DNA from: Sporosarcina sp. BI001-red
GTDB lineage: Bacteria > Bacillota > Bacilli > Bacillales_A > Planococcaceae
DNA: 64,000 bases
Assembly (NCBI RefSeq): GCF_003384035.1
Contig: NZ_QQAK01000012.1
Span: 1 to 64,000, forward strand
Direction: 5' to 3'
Position numbers and translations under genes: made by a program. Under the pieces are notes generated by a model. It had not been told where the DNA came from. It worked only from the letters and a program-made list of their open reading frames with translations, and did no database searches. Every line of letters starts with the position of its first letter. Position 1 is the stretch's first letter. This document shows, piece after piece, positions 34,741-44,301 of this stretch.

Positions 34741-34834
34741 CCCTTTCTGCGGTTGAGTTTTCAAAGCATTAAAGCTCTGGTAGCTTGAATTTGGTTTTAT
34801 TCCTACTAGATTGTTGTGCAATTTCCATGTATTA

Positions 34835-34862
34835 CTTACACCATATGAAAGTATAGTGTAAG
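34835..34862. promoter_or_regulatory. palindromic operator between regulator and catabolic cluster
   Basis: CTTACACCATA (34835-34845) and TATAGTGTAAG (34852-34862) are complementary at 10 of 11 positions around a 6-base centre. The site lies in the divergent region, near the probable promoter of the cyclodeaminase-like gene, and is the best candidate for binding by the CdaR/PucR-type regulator. Confidence 0.6.
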
Positions 34863-34905
34863 ACAGAATAAATTATAGAGTAGGGAGGGATTTCAAATAT
34901 TAGTT

Positions 34906-35874
34906 TTGAGTGCTAAAAGCCAAATGGAACTAGTGGACATGAAAGAAATTTTACAATGCATCGAGGTTGCCCTGGAGGAATTTTCATCGTCAGCTACCGA
35001 TACACCTATTCGAACGATTTTACCGTTTGGCACTGAAAACTCTGGTGTCGTGATGCCGTCAGTAGCAGAAAATTTACAAGCGATGGGGCTAAAATATGTG
35101 AACGTTGTTCCTTCGAATATAAACATTAGCAAAAAGGTCATTAACGGAGTGGTTTTGCTTTCAGATATGACAACGGGAGAGCCACTTGCGTTATTAGAAG
35201 GGTCTTATTTAACGCAACTCCGGACTGGAGCCTTATCAGGTGTTGCGACAAAGTATTTAGCACGTGAAGATTCTAAAACACTGGGGATTATTGGTACAGG
35301 CGAACAAGCCAAGGGACTGTGTGAAGCAATTTTAGCAGTGAGAGAAATTGAAACCATTTATGTTCACAATCGAACTGAAAAGAAGGCACTTGCATTTTCC
35401 GAGTTTGTCTCAAAAAAGTTCAATAAGAAAGTCATCATTTGCCATGATCCGAATGAAGTTGTTAAAGAGGCAGATATTCTTGTCACCGCTACAACCTCTA
35501 TGCAACCTGTATTTACGGAACCTTTACGACCGGGTGTTCATGTAAATGGAGTTGGTTCTTTCAAACCAACTATGCAAGAGTTGCCGACATCCGCCATTTG
35601 CGATGCCGCTAAAGTAGTTGTGGAATCCAAAGAGGCGGCATTGGAAGAGGCGGGAGATCTAGTTGTGCCAATCGAAGCAGGAATGTATTCCTACGATGCT
35701 ATTCACGGTGAACTAGGACAAATTATAAGTGGGAACTTATCTGGAAGAGAAACCGACCAGGAAGTGACCATCTTTAAATCAGTCGGATTAGCCATTGCAG
35801 ACATTGTCATTGCAAAATACTTTTACGATAAAGCTTGTCAACACAAGGTTGGAGTGACTGTTGACCTTACATGA
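34906..35874 (+). CDS. ornithine cyclodeaminase / mu-crystallin family protein
   Basis: A protein of 322 residues (325 from the ATA) with an NAD(P)-binding domain (TLGIIGTGEQAKGLCEAIL) and the family block LEGSYLTQLRTGALSGVATKYL, whose Arg and Thr bind substrate. Relatives include ornithine cyclodeaminase, ketimine reductases that reduce pyrroline- or piperideine-2-carboxylate, and alanine dehydrogenases. With an amine oxidase encoded next to it, ketimine reduction is attractive. TTG 34906 is the first normal start codon, but GGAGGG lies 16 bases away; it lies 7 bases before ATA 34897, which opens the family-typical (M)LVLSAKS. The start may therefore be ATA. Confidence 0.85.
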   Translation: MSAKSQMELVDMKEILQCIEVALEEFSSSATDTPIRTILPFGTENSGVVMPSVAENLQAMGLKYVNVVPSNINISKKVINGVVLLSDMTTGEPLALLEGSYLTQLRTGALSGVATKYLAREDSKTLGIIGTGEQAKGLCEAILAVREIETIYVHNRTEKKALAFSEFVSKKFNKKVIICHDPNEVVKEADILVTATTSMQPVFTEPLRPGVHVNGVGSFKPTMQELPTSAICDAAKVVVESKEAALEEAGDLVVPIEAGMYSYDAIHGELGQIISGNLSGRETDQEVTIFKSVGLAIADIVIAKYFYDKACQHKVGVTVDLT

Positions 35875-35916
35875 AATAGCGTAAGAAGGACTACTATTTT
35901 AGGGGGAGTACAGGCT

Positions 35917-37077
35917 ATGAAAAAAGCGGATATTATCATCGTCGGTGGTGGAGTCATGGGATCGAGTACAGCTTATTCATTGCGTAAGAATGGGTTCGAG
36001 GGAGATATCACCGTCTTTGAAAAAGATCCCACATATGAATATTCGTCCACTTCGAGGAGCGCTGGTGGATTTCGGCAATTATATTCAACGTCTATCAATA
36101 TCCAGTTAAGCCGGTTCAGCTTGGATGTCTATAAGAACTTTGCAGATGACATGGCGATTGGCGAGGAAAAAGCCGAGATTGATTTCAAACAACGGGGCTA
36201 CTTATTTTTAGCGACTGAACGAATGCTATCTGCTTATGAGAAACAGCTTAAGTTGCAAAACGCACTCGGTGTGCCTTCTGAAATCCTTTCAACTAGCGAG
36301 TTACTAAACATCATTCCGGAGCTTGAAACAAATGACTTAGCAGGAGGATTATTTTGTAAAGAAGATGGTTATCTGGATCCGTATTCGGTTATGCAAGCGT
36401 ATCGAAAAAATGCTCAATATTTAGGTGTCGACTATATGACTGCTGAAGTTTCTGCAATACTGACAGAAAGTGGACGAGTGAAAGGTGTTCAATTAATGGA
36501 CGGAACCATTTACACATCACCAATTGTTATCAATTGTGCAGGTGCGTGGGGGGCTGCATTAAGTGAACAGATGGGATTGCCGTTACCAGTCGTCCCATTG
36601 AAACGCCAAATGTATGTCTTTGACTCTACAAAGAGATTGGAGAAAATGTTACCGCTTACAATCGATCCGACTGGTGTCTATTTCCGGCACGAGATGGATC
36701 GAGTAGTCGCAGGATTTTCGGATCATGTAAAACCAGGTATCGATTTTAAATGGAAGCGCTCTTCGTTCGATCATTTGTGGCCAATCCTAGCGCACCGGAT
36801 CCCTAACTTTGACAGTCTCAAATTGGAATCGGGGTGGGCTGGTATGTACGACCATAATACCGTCGATCAGAATGCCATTATCGGTGAGCATCCACTGATG
36901 AAAGGATACTTTGTTGCGCTAGGATTCAGCGGACATGGCATGCAGCAAGCACCTGGCGTGGGACTTGGGCTGGCTGAGCTGATCTGTAAAGGGAAGTACG
37001 AAACACTCGATCTAACACCATTACGAGTAGAACGATTTGCAGAAAATGATTTAGTTTTAGAAGATGCGATTGTGTAA
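35917..37077 (+). CDS. FAD-dependent amine/amino acid oxidase (DAO family)
   Basis: A 386-residue flavoenzyme. The FAD-binding GGGVMGSSTAYSLRKNG opens the protein; STSRSAGGFRQLYST is the DAO-family second block, and the C-terminal LGFSGHGMQQAPGVGLGLAEL closes the FAD site. This group includes sarcosine, proline, pipecolate and glycine oxidases and dehydrogenases. GGGGGAG precedes ATG 35917. It sits between a ketimine-reductase-like gene and an Na+ symporter gene, so its substrate is probably what the symporter imports. Confidence 0.88.
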   Translation: MKKADIIIVGGGVMGSSTAYSLRKNGFEGDITVFEKDPTYEYSSTSRSAGGFRQLYSTSINIQLSRFSLDVYKNFADDMAIGEEKAEIDFKQRGYLFLATERMLSAYEKQLKLQNALGVPSEILSTSELLNIIPELETNDLAGGLFCKEDGYLDPYSVMQAYRKNAQYLGVDYMTAEVSAILTESGRVKGVQLMDGTIYTSPIVINCAGAWGAALSEQMGLPLPVVPLKRQMYVFDSTKRLEKMLPLTIDPTGVYFRHEMDRVVAGFSDHVKPGIDFKWKRSSFDHLWPILAHRIPNFDSLKLESGWAGMYDHNTVDQNAIIGEHPLMKGYFVALGFSGHGMQQAPGVGLGLAELICKGKYETLDLTPLRVERFAENDLVLEDAIV

Positions 37078-37124
37078 CTAGGTATGTATGAAAAATACTA
37101 AGAAAACCAAAGGAGATGGGTTAA

Positions 37125-38603
37125 ATGCATACGATTGTTATGGTCGAATTCGTATTGTATCTCATGATCATGCTGGTTGTTGGATATCTCGTTAGTCGAA
37201 GGTCTAAAAGCCACGCAGATTTCCTTTTAGGTGGGAAGCAATTGCCGGGCTGGGCATTAGCATTTTCAGAACGTGCTACTGGGGAGTCGGCATGGCTCTT
37301 ATTAGGATATACCGGTTTTGTATTTGCTACAGGATTATCAGGCGTTTGGGTAGCAGTTGGGATTGCTTCAGGCATTATCTTCTCATGGCTGTTCTTGGCA
37401 AAACGATTTATGAAAGAAGCAGAAAAAACCGGTACGTTGACCCTTCCAAGTTATCTAGCACATCGTTTTGGTAAACATGGAAAAATTATTCTTTGGCTTT
37501 CTACTATTCTTATATTTAGTTTTATGATGTTCTATTTTGGAGCACAAATTGCAGGTGCCGGAAAAACATTGTTGGCCGTCTTTAATATCCCGACAAAGGT
37601 CGGAGCCATTTTAAGCATTATTGTTGTCGTAATCCTTGCCTATGTAGGGGGCTTCGTAACCGTCGTTTGGACAGACATGATCCAGTCTATCATGATGCTG
37701 ATTACATTGGTTGTATTACCGATTGTAGCGTTAGTCCAAATTTCAGCTGCTGATTTGTCTATTAGTCAGGCTCTTATGGCGGCGGGGCCATCGATGGATT
37801 CGTGGACAGGTGGAGCCATCGGGTTTTCATTGGGATTATTGCTCTTTAACAACTTTGCCTGGTTCTTCGGTTTCCTTGGTGGCCAACCACAATTAAGTGC
37901 ACGATTTATGGCTCTGAGAAGTGAGAAGGAAGCAAAACAAGGAAGTTTTGTCGCAATCACTTGGACGATCTTAGCATACAGCGGAGCGTTCATGATCGGA
38001 ATTACGGCACTCACATTATATCAAGGTCAAGTATTTGCAGACGTTGAGATGATTCTACCTTTTATGATTCTTGACTTAATGCCGCCTTGGATTGCAGGTA
38101 TTCTACTGGCAGGTATACTAGCGGCCATCATTTCTACTGCAGATTCACAGTTATTGGTCATTACAAGTTCAGTTAGTGAAGACATCATACAACGCGCCAT
38201 GAATTTGAAGCTGTCTGAAAAGAAATTGGTCGCGATCTCCCGTCTAACGATTGTTGGTGCAGGAATTGTGGGCTTAGTGATTGCCTTAACCTCGAAGTCT
38301 CTAGTTTTTCTCGTAGTCAGTTGGGCATGGGCGGGGGTCGGGTGTACGCTGTCGCCAGCAGTCATGTTAACGTTCTTCTGGAAACGGTATTCAGGCATTG
38401 GCGTTATCGCGACAATTGTCTCGGGGTTTGTGAGTACCGTTATTTGGATTTCTACACCACTGGATGCGATTGCGACATCTCGTTTCACAACATTCTTCAT
38501 CGCAGCGGCATTCGGCATTGTCTTCAGCTTACTGTTCCCAGATAAAAAAGAAGAAGAGCAGGATTCATCTTCTGTAGAAACATCAGAATCTACACCTATT
38601 TAA
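37125..38603 (+). CDS. sodium:solute symporter, PutP-like
   Basis: A 492-residue SSS-family transporter with about 13 spans. Residues ERATGESAWLLLGYTGF and the later GILAAIISTADSQLLVITSSVSED form the conserved sodium and substrate region shared with PutP proline transporters. The C-terminus is acidic (DKKEEEQDSSSVETSE). AAAGGAGATGG precedes ATG 37125. It likely feeds the surrounding oxidase and reductase with an imino or amino acid; the true substrate is unknown. Confidence 0.9.
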   Translation: MHTIVMVEFVLYLMIMLVVGYLVSRRSKSHADFLLGGKQLPGWALAFSERATGESAWLLLGYTGFVFATGLSGVWVAVGIASGIIFSWLFLAKRFMKEAEKTGTLTLPSYLAHRFGKHGKIILWLSTILIFSFMMFYFGAQIAGAGKTLLAVFNIPTKVGAILSIIVVVILAYVGGFVTVVWTDMIQSIMMLITLVVLPIVALVQISAADLSISQALMAAGPSMDSWTGGAIGFSLGLLLFNNFAWFFGFLGGQPQLSARFMALRSEKEAKQGSFVAITWTILAYSGAFMIGITALTLYQGQVFADVEMILPFMILDLMPPWIAGILLAGILAAIISTADSQLLVITSSVSEDIIQRAMNLKLSEKKLVAISRLTIVGAGIVGLVIALTSKSLVFLVVSWAWAGVGCTLSPAVMLTFFWKRYSGIGVIATIVSGFVSTVIWISTPLDAIATSRFTTFFIAAAFGIVFSLLFPDKKEEEQDSSSVETSESTPI

Positions 38604-38635
38604 GTAAGACGACGATAAGAGTTATCTGGATGAAT

Positions 38636-38668
38636 GAAAGGCGCAGACTTTATGGTTTGTGTCTTTTC
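38636..38668 (+). terminator. possible attenuator after the symporter gene
   Basis: AAAGGCGCAGAC can pair with GTTTGTGTCTTTT across a short loop using some G-T pairs, ending in a T-rich stretch. Moderate stability only. Confidence 0.4.
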
Positions 38669-38816
38669 TATGTAAATAGCTGAAACATTCACTATGTCAC
38701 TTCAGAATTAGAATGAATTACAAGCAAGCCTTTTGAATATACATGGAATGTGGAAGAAGTACGCTCGATTTAAATAAATAGCAAAACGCGAGAACATGAT
38801 GGAAAGGAGATCAACC

Positions 38817-39503
38817 TTGGGAAAATTGTTGAAGCAAAGTGAGTTTGTGAAATTTATAAAAGATGGGGACAAACTGCTTGTCGGTGGTTTTGGGATGTCT
38901 GGAACTCCGTTGACGTTAATAGATGGCATAGCCGCCTCCTCGTTAAAAAACCTGACGATTGTCAGTAATAACTTAGGAGAGCCTGGTAAGGGCTTGGGGA
39001 TTCTTTTGCAAGAAAACAAATTAATCAAAGCGATCGGATCGTACTTCACGACAAATCGTGATGCCGTCCAAGCATGGGTGGATGGTGAATTAGAAATTGA
39101 ATTGATCCCGCAAGGAACGTTAGCAGAAGCGGTCAGGTGTGGAGGTGCAGGAATCGGCGGTTTCTATACTAAGACAGCGGTGGGCACTAAATTAGCTGAA
39201 GGAAAAGAAGAGAAAGTCATTGATGGGGAACGATTCATATTGGAAAAAGCGATAAAAGGTGATGTTTCGCTAATTAAGGCACACATAGCAGATCACTTAG
39301 GAAACTTAGTGTACGACCATACAGGCAGAAACTTCAATCCGGTTATGGCAACTGCCGGTACAATCGTCATTGCGGAAGTGGATGAAATCGTTGAGAACGG
39401 AGTCCTGCTACCTTCGGAAATTGTAACCCCTCACGTTTATGTAGACTACATCGTAAAAAGTAATTACGTGAAAAAGGCAGGTGTTTTCGTTGAATCAGTT
39501 TGA
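38817..39503 (+). CDS. CoA-transferase subunit A
   Basis: A 228-residue alpha subunit of the AtoD/ScoA type. Motifs include DGDKLLVGGFGMSGTPLTLIDG, NNLGEPGKGLGILL and the GGAGIGGFYTKTAVGT loop that holds CoA. AAGGAGA lies 6 bases before TTG 38817; earlier in-frame codons to 38796 precede that site. It pairs with the overlapping subunit B gene and would activate a short-chain or keto acid using acetyl-CoA or succinyl-CoA as donor. Confidence 0.9.
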   Translation: MGKLLKQSEFVKFIKDGDKLLVGGFGMSGTPLTLIDGIAASSLKNLTIVSNNLGEPGKGLGILLQENKLIKAIGSYFTTNRDAVQAWVDGELEIELIPQGTLAEAVRCGGAGIGGFYTKTAVGTKLAEGKEEKVIDGERFILEKAIKGDVSLIKAHIADHLGNLVYDHTGRNFNPVMATAGTIVIAEVDEIVENGVLLPSEIVTPHVYVDYIVKSNYVKKAGVFVESV

Positions 39504-40140
39504 ACGCATTAAAATTGCGAAACGGATTGTCCAAGAGTTGAAACAAGGTCAATTTGTCAATTTGGGTGTAGGCATACCTACGCTCATTCCAGATTATTTA
39601 GGAGAGAAAAAACTTGTGTTGCAGTCGGAAAATGGCTTGCTTGGAATGGGGCCCACTCCACCTGCTGCCGAAGTGAATATGGACTTGATCAGTGCAAGTA
39701 AAGCTCCCATCACAATGGAAATCGGCGCTTCACTATTTGATAGTTCAAATTCATTTGCCATGATCAGAGGCGGACATATCGATGTTGCGGTCCTTGGGGT
39801 ATTGCAAGTCGATCAGACAGGTGAACTCGCGAATTGGGCTGTACCAGGGCAAACCATACTAGGTGTTGGGGGAGCGATGGATCTAGTTGCAGGAGCAAAA
39901 GAAATCATTGTCGCGACGCTACATTCATCCAAAAACGGGGATCCCAAACTTGTGAAGGAACTGACATTTCCGTCGAGTGGAATACGCAAAGCGGATCTCG
40001 TCGTTACCGAACATGCCGTTTTTAAGTTTGAGGAAGGGACGATGAAACTCGTGGAAATCTTGTCTGATATAAGTGTAGAAGAATTAAAAGAAATAACTGG
40101 AGCTGAGTTTGAATACAATTCAGAGGGAACGGACTTTTAA
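39490..40140 (+). CDS. CoA-transferase subunit B
   Basis: A 216-residue beta subunit of the AtoA/ScoB type. It has VNLGVGIPTLIPDY and the catalytic Glu in SENGLLGMGP, then GGHIDVAVLGVLQVDQTGELANW. The gene overlaps the end of subunit A by 14 bases; AGGTG lies before TTG 39490, which is preferred to GTG 39481. The pair is complete and probably active. Confidence 0.9.
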   Translation: MNQFERIKIAKRIVQELKQGQFVNLGVGIPTLIPDYLGEKKLVLQSENGLLGMGPTPPAAEVNMDLISASKAPITMEIGASLFDSSNSFAMIRGGHIDVAVLGVLQVDQTGELANWAVPGQTILGVGGAMDLVAGAKEIIVATLHSSKNGDPKLVKELTFPSSGIRKADLVVTEHAVFKFEEGTMKLVEILSDISVEELKEITGAEFEYNSEGTDF

Positions 40141-40275
40141 TGGGAAGATGTTGTTTGTAGGGCAGGTTGAAGGTTTATTAGACAAGCATAGTGCTAGAAG
40201 GGTTAGCCCTTTATCCAATTAAAACACAACAACAACTATAAATCTGTTAGTAGTAATTAACGAGGAGGCTCAGTA

Positions 40276-41121
40276 TTGAAGCAAATCACAGTCGTCGGTT
40301 CTGGAGTGATGGGAAAGGGAATTGCTTATACGTCTGCAGTGTCGGGATTTAAAGTGGTTTTAAATGATTTGAATGGTGAAATACTCGCGAGAGCGAAAAA
40401 GGATATCGAAGAGTTACTGGACGCTAGTTTTCGTGGTGGCTTTCTAAAAGAAGAGACTTACAAAAGTGCAAAACTGAATTTGGTCTATGAAGCGGATCTC
40501 GAAATTGCAGCAAAAGATGCAGATCTTGTCATCGAAGCGGTTCTCGAAAAAATCGAGTTGAAAATTGAAGTGTTTCAAAAGCTAGATCGTATTTGTAAAC
40601 GTGAAACGGTCCTTGCCACAAACACATCAACAATGAGTCCGACTGAAATCGGTGCACAAACATCACGACCCAGCCAAGTTTTGGCGATGCATTTCTTTAA
40701 CCCAGTTCATAAGATGAAGTTGATAGAAGTGGTAAAAGGTCTTGAAACGTCAGATGAAACCGTTGGATTTGTTAAAGGTATTGCCGAGTCACTAGGAAAA
40801 GAGGCTATTGAAGTCAATGAGTTTCCAGGTTTCGTAACCTCTAGAATGAACTGCTTAATTGGCAATGAAGCCATGAATTTGCTGATGGAAGGGGTAGCTT
40901 CGGCTGAAGATATTGATAAGGCGATGAAGCTAGGTCTGAATCATCCGATGGGCCCATTGGAACTTGCTGATTTGGTCGGGTTGGATACAAGGCTTCGAAA
41001 CATGGAGTATTTGTATGCAACGCTAGGCGAGAAATATCGGCCCTGCCCTCTTCTTGTGAACTATGTAAAAGCGGGTCGTCTTGGGAAGAAAAGTGGAAAA
41101 GGATTTTACGAGTATGCGTGA
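40276..41121 (+). CDS. 3-hydroxybutyryl-CoA dehydrogenase-like
   Basis: A 281-residue NAD-dependent 3-hydroxyacyl-CoA dehydrogenase. The Rossmann motif is VVGSGVMGKGIAYTSAVSG; the catalytic His is in MHFFNPVHKMKLIEV and the Glu in VEVVKG-type positions, followed by NEFPGFVTSRMNCLIGNEA. The length matches Hbd/PaaH enzymes, which convert 3-hydroxyacyl-CoA to 3-ketoacyl-CoA. GGAGGC precedes TTG 40276. It overlaps the start region of the hydratase gene. Confidence 0.92.
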   Translation: MKQITVVGSGVMGKGIAYTSAVSGFKVVLNDLNGEILARAKKDIEELLDASFRGGFLKEETYKSAKLNLVYEADLEIAAKDADLVIEAVLEKIELKIEVFQKLDRICKRETVLATNTSTMSPTEIGAQTSRPSQVLAMHFFNPVHKMKLIEVVKGLETSDETVGFVKGIAESLGKEAIEVNEFPGFVTSRMNCLIGNEAMNLLMEGVASAEDIDKAMKLGLNHPMGPLELADLVGLDTRLRNMEYLYATLGEKYRPCPLLVNYVKAGRLGKKSGKGFYEYA

Positions 41122-41914
41122 GGGAGGAATCGGTATAGCTAGTTTTACGAACATTCTTGTAAAAAAAGAAGCTGGCATCATGTGGCTCACACTGAATCGC
41201 CCGGAGACGAGAAATGCACTAGACGCGAAAACGTTATTGGAAATCGATTCCGCCTTTTCGCTTGCTGAACTGGATAAGGAAGTACGAGTAGTTGTCGTTC
41301 AAGGTGCAGGCGGTAAATCGTTTGCTGCTGGAGCGGATATAAAGCAACTCCACAATCGAGAGGCTCTTGAAGCGCTTGTGCCAGGAATGCAAGGGTTGTA
41401 TACAAAAATTGAAAACTGTTCGAAAGTGACTATCGCAGCTATCACTGGATTTGCTTTAGGTGGTGGATGTGAATTGGCGCTCGCTTGTGATATTCGTGTT
41501 GCAACGAAACAAGCAAAATTCGGATTACCCGAACTGAACTTGGGGATTATTCCAGGGGCGGGAGGTACGCAACGCCTTTCAAGAATCATTGGAAAAGGAC
41601 GTGCACTTGATATGATTTTGACCGGGAAAATAATTGATGGTGAAGAAGCGGAGCGGATTGGCTTAGTGACCTATTTTGCTGAAGAAGAGGGTCTCGGTGA
41701 AACGGTGAGGGAAGTGGCTTCCAACGTCTTTAAAAAAGGTCCGATCGCTGTACAACTTGTAAAAGCAGCGGTTCATAAGGGGTTCGATATTGATTCTGGA
41801 ACAGCGATGTGGATTGAGAAACTATCCCAGGCAGTCGCCTTTACTACAGAAGACAAAAAAGAAGGCACACTAGCATTTCTGGAAAAAAGAACTGCGAACT
41901 TCATTAATCGATAA
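41114..41914 (+). CDS. enoyl-CoA hydratase/isomerase family protein
   Basis: A crotonase of about 260 residues. Conserved parts are [15 protein letters not shown], the oxyanion-hole AAGADIKQL, and the Glu pair in [16 protein letters not shown] and [19 protein letters not shown], so hydratase activity is expected. The start is unclear. ATG 41114 overlaps the previous stop but has only distant AAGGA. A strong GGGAGG (41122-41127) lies 7 bases before ATA 41135, which would begin (M)[11 protein letters not shown], a family-typical N-terminus. I list the ATG conservatively. Confidence 0.9.
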   Translation: MREGGIGIASFTNILVKKEAGIMWLTLNRPETRNALDAKTLLEIDSAFSLAELDKEVRVVVVQGAGGKSFAAGADIKQLHNREALEALVPGMQGLYTKIENCSKVTIAAITGFALGGGCELALACDIRVATKQAKFGLPELNLGIIPGAGGTQRLSRIIGKGRALDMILTGKIIDGEEAERIGLVTYFAEEEGLGETVREVASNVFKKGPIAVQLVKAAVHKGFDIDSGTAMWIEKLSQAVAFTTEDKKEGTLAFLEKRTANFINR

Positions 41915-41928
41915 GGGGAGAATTGGTT

Positions 41929-43089
41929 ATGGATTTCAATTTCACAGAAGACATAGAGTTTTTAAGAGCGACGGTTCGAAAGTTCGTTCGAGAACAAGTT
42001 GAACCGGTCGCAATGGAAATTGAACAAAGTGATCGTATTCCGAAAAGGATTGTCGATCTGTCCAAAGAGTTGGGCCTCTTCAGTCTCGGTATTCCTGAAG
42101 AATATGGTGGGCTTGGACTGGATATGGTCGGTAAGTGTGCGATCTATGAAGAACTTGGGAAAACGCATAATGGGTTTACAACGTTAATTGGTGCTCACAC
42201 AGGAATTGGAACTGTTGGAATCGTGGATCTAGGTAACGACGAGCAGAAGAAGAAGTTCCTGCCGAAGATGGCTTCGGGTGAATGGATCGGTGCATTTGGA
42301 TTGACGGAGCCAAGCGCGGGGTCGAATGCAGCCAATTTGAAAACGACCGCTGTTAAAAAAGGCGATAAATATGTCATAAACGGGTCAAAGCATTATATTA
42401 CAAATGCGGTAGATGGACATGTTTTTACTGTCATGGCGGTAACAGATAGTTCCAAAGGGGCACGTGGAATCACTTCGTTCATCGTTGAAAAGGACACGCC
42501 AGGTTTCATCCTTGGAGCGGTGGAACAGAAAATGGGCTTGAGAGGTTCGCATTCTGCTGAACTGTTTTTCGACAATATGGAAGTCCCAGAGGAAAACGTC
42601 TTAGGTGAGGTAGGATCAGGATATATTAATGCCTTGAAGATCCTCGCGAATGGTCGTGCAGGCTTAGCCGCAAGAAATTTAGGTTCATGCGTAAGATTGC
42701 TGGAACACTCTCTTGAATACGCTCATGAGAGAGAACAATTTGGCCAAAAAATTGTCGACATCCAAGCAGTCCAGCATATGCTTGCTGAAATCAGTATGCA
42801 AATCGAAGTTCTTCGCTCCATGACGTATCGTGTTGCTTGGATGACTGATCAGAATAAGCGTGTAGTAAAAGAAGCTGCGATTGCTAAGCTGTTTGCTTCG
42901 GAAGTGTATAACAAGGTTGCAGATTTAGCGTTACAAATTCACGGAGGCATTGGATATATGAAAGACTATCCAATTGAACGCTATTATCGGGATGCCAGGA
43001 TTACAAAAATCTATGAAGGTACTTCTGAAATTCAAAGAAATATTATTGCCAGTGAACTGAAACGTGATTATGCGAATAAGGGGCTGTAG
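41929..43089 (+). CDS. acyl-CoA dehydrogenase
   Basis: A 386-residue FAD enzyme of the short/medium-chain or branched-chain type. Motifs are [19 protein letters not shown], the second block with [15 protein letters not shown], and the catalytic base region [14 protein letters not shown]. The IYEGTSEIQ form differs from glutaryl-CoA dehydrogenase, so it is not an obvious GcdH. GGGGAG precedes ATG 41929. In this cluster it would form the enoyl-CoA used by the hydratase encoded just upstream. Confidence 0.92.
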   Translation: MDFNFTEDIEFLRATVRKFVREQVEPVAMEIEQSDRIPKRIVDLSKELGLFSLGIPEEYGGLGLDMVGKCAIYEELGKTHNGFTTLIGAHTGIGTVGIVDLGNDEQKKKFLPKMASGEWIGAFGLTEPSAGSNAANLKTTAVKKGDKYVINGSKHYITNAVDGHVFTVMAVTDSSKGARGITSFIVEKDTPGFILGAVEQKMGLRGSHSAELFFDNMEVPEENVLGEVGSGYINALKILANGRAGLAARNLGSCVRLLEHSLEYAHEREQFGQKIVDIQAVQHMLAEISMQIEVLRSMTYRVAWMTDQNKRVVKEAAIAKLFASEVYNKVADLALQIHGGIGYMKDYPIERYYRDARITKIYEGTSEIQRNIIASELKRDYANKGL

Positions 43090-43092
43090 GAG

Positions 43093-44280
43093 TTGCGGAA
43101 TTCTTATATTGTTGAAGCGGTAAGAACTGCAATTGGCAGAATGGGTGGTTCGCTTAAAGATGTTACAGTCGATCATCTAGCTGAAAAAGTGATTCGGGAT
43201 TTGATGGAAAGAACGAACAAAAACATCGAAGTGGATGAGGTCATTTTAGGTCAAGCAAAACAAAGTGCAGACACATCGAATTTAGCTCGTCTTGCTGCGC
43301 TAAGAGCTGGACTTCCAGTTACTGTTCCGGGATACACCGTTCATCGTCAATGTGGGTCAGGCTTACAAGCTATCAATAATGCGGACCAACAAATCCGATT
43401 AGGGTTATCGAATGTAGTGATTGCAGGTGGTGCAGAGAGCATGAGTACAGCTCCCTATTACATTCGACATGCACGATATGGTTTCGGAGCGGGGAATGGG
43501 ATGATTTTGGATCCGAATACAGAAAGTCAGCCGTGTTCACAGCCCGCCGAAACGTATGGGGCATTGACAATGGGAATAACGGCAGAAAATCTAGCTGATC
43601 AGTACTCTATTTCACGAGAAGAGCAAGATGAATTCGCAATGAGAAGTCAACTTCTAGCTGAACAAGCGATTCAGGAAGGTCGTTTCAAGGACGAGATCGT
43701 GTCTTTTGAAGTTAAATCAAAAAAAGGGAGTTTTCAATTTGATAGGGACGAACATCCACGTAAAACCACGAAAGAACAACTATCAAAACTGCGTGCGGTT
43801 TTCAAAGACAATGGGACAGTTACTGCAGGAAATGCGAGTGGAAGAAATGATGGTGCATCCGTCTTGCTGATGATGTCAGAGGATAGTTTGAATGAGTATG
43901 GGGTAATACCAAAGGCGAAAATCATTGCACAAGCAGTAAGTGGCGTATCTCCTGAGGTGATGGGGATTGGCCCGGTCATTTCGACACAGAACGCATTGAA
44001 GCAATGTGGTCTTTCGATTGAGGATATTGACTTGATTGAACTCAACGAAGCATTTGCGGCTCAAGCGATATCTGTCATTAAAGGAACAGGAATGGACATT
44101 GAAAAGGTGAATGTAAATGGTGGCGCTATTGCACTCGGACACCCGATTGGTGCGACTGGTGCAGTGCTTATGACAAAATTACTTTATGAAATGGAACGTC
44201 GAGGTTCAAAATATGGGTTGGTGACTCTTTGTATCGGCGGTGGGCAAGGGATTACAACGATTGTCGAAAACCTACAATGA
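43093..44280 (+). CDS. acetyl-CoA acetyltransferase (thiolase)
   Basis: A 395-residue thiolase. The nucleophilic Cys is in HRQCGSGLQAINNA, the His in NVNGGAIALGHPIGATG, and the second Cys in LVTLCIGGGQG; NEAFAAQA is also present. It begins at TTG 43093, three bases after the acyl-CoA dehydrogenase stop, with AAGGGG upstream. It would cleave 3-ketoacyl-CoA and release acetyl-CoA, closing a complete beta-oxidation spiral encoded by the cluster. Confidence 0.93.
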   Translation: MRNSYIVEAVRTAIGRMGGSLKDVTVDHLAEKVIRDLMERTNKNIEVDEVILGQAKQSADTSNLARLAALRAGLPVTVPGYTVHRQCGSGLQAINNADQQIRLGLSNVVIAGGAESMSTAPYYIRHARYGFGAGNGMILDPNTESQPCSQPAETYGALTMGITAENLADQYSISREEQDEFAMRSQLLAEQAIQEGRFKDEIVSFEVKSKKGSFQFDRDEHPRKTTKEQLSKLRAVFKDNGTVTAGNASGRNDGASVLLMMSEDSLNEYGVIPKAKIIAQAVSGVSPEVMGIGPVISTQNALKQCGLSIEDIDLIELNEAFAAQAISVIKGTGMDIEKVNVNGGAIALGHPIGATGAVLMTKLLYEMERRGSKYGLVTLCIGGGQGITTIVENLQ

Positions 44281-44301
44281 CTTGATGAAAGGTGTTGGCT
44301 A

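Noticed and set aside
41923..43089. Acyl-CoA dehydrogenase as glutaryl-CoA dehydrogenase, completing lysine breakdown to crotonyl-CoA
   Set aside because: The active-site region reads YEGTSEIQ, as in general short- and medium-chain enzymes, instead of the form expected for glutaryl-CoA dehydrogenase. The idea cannot be supported.
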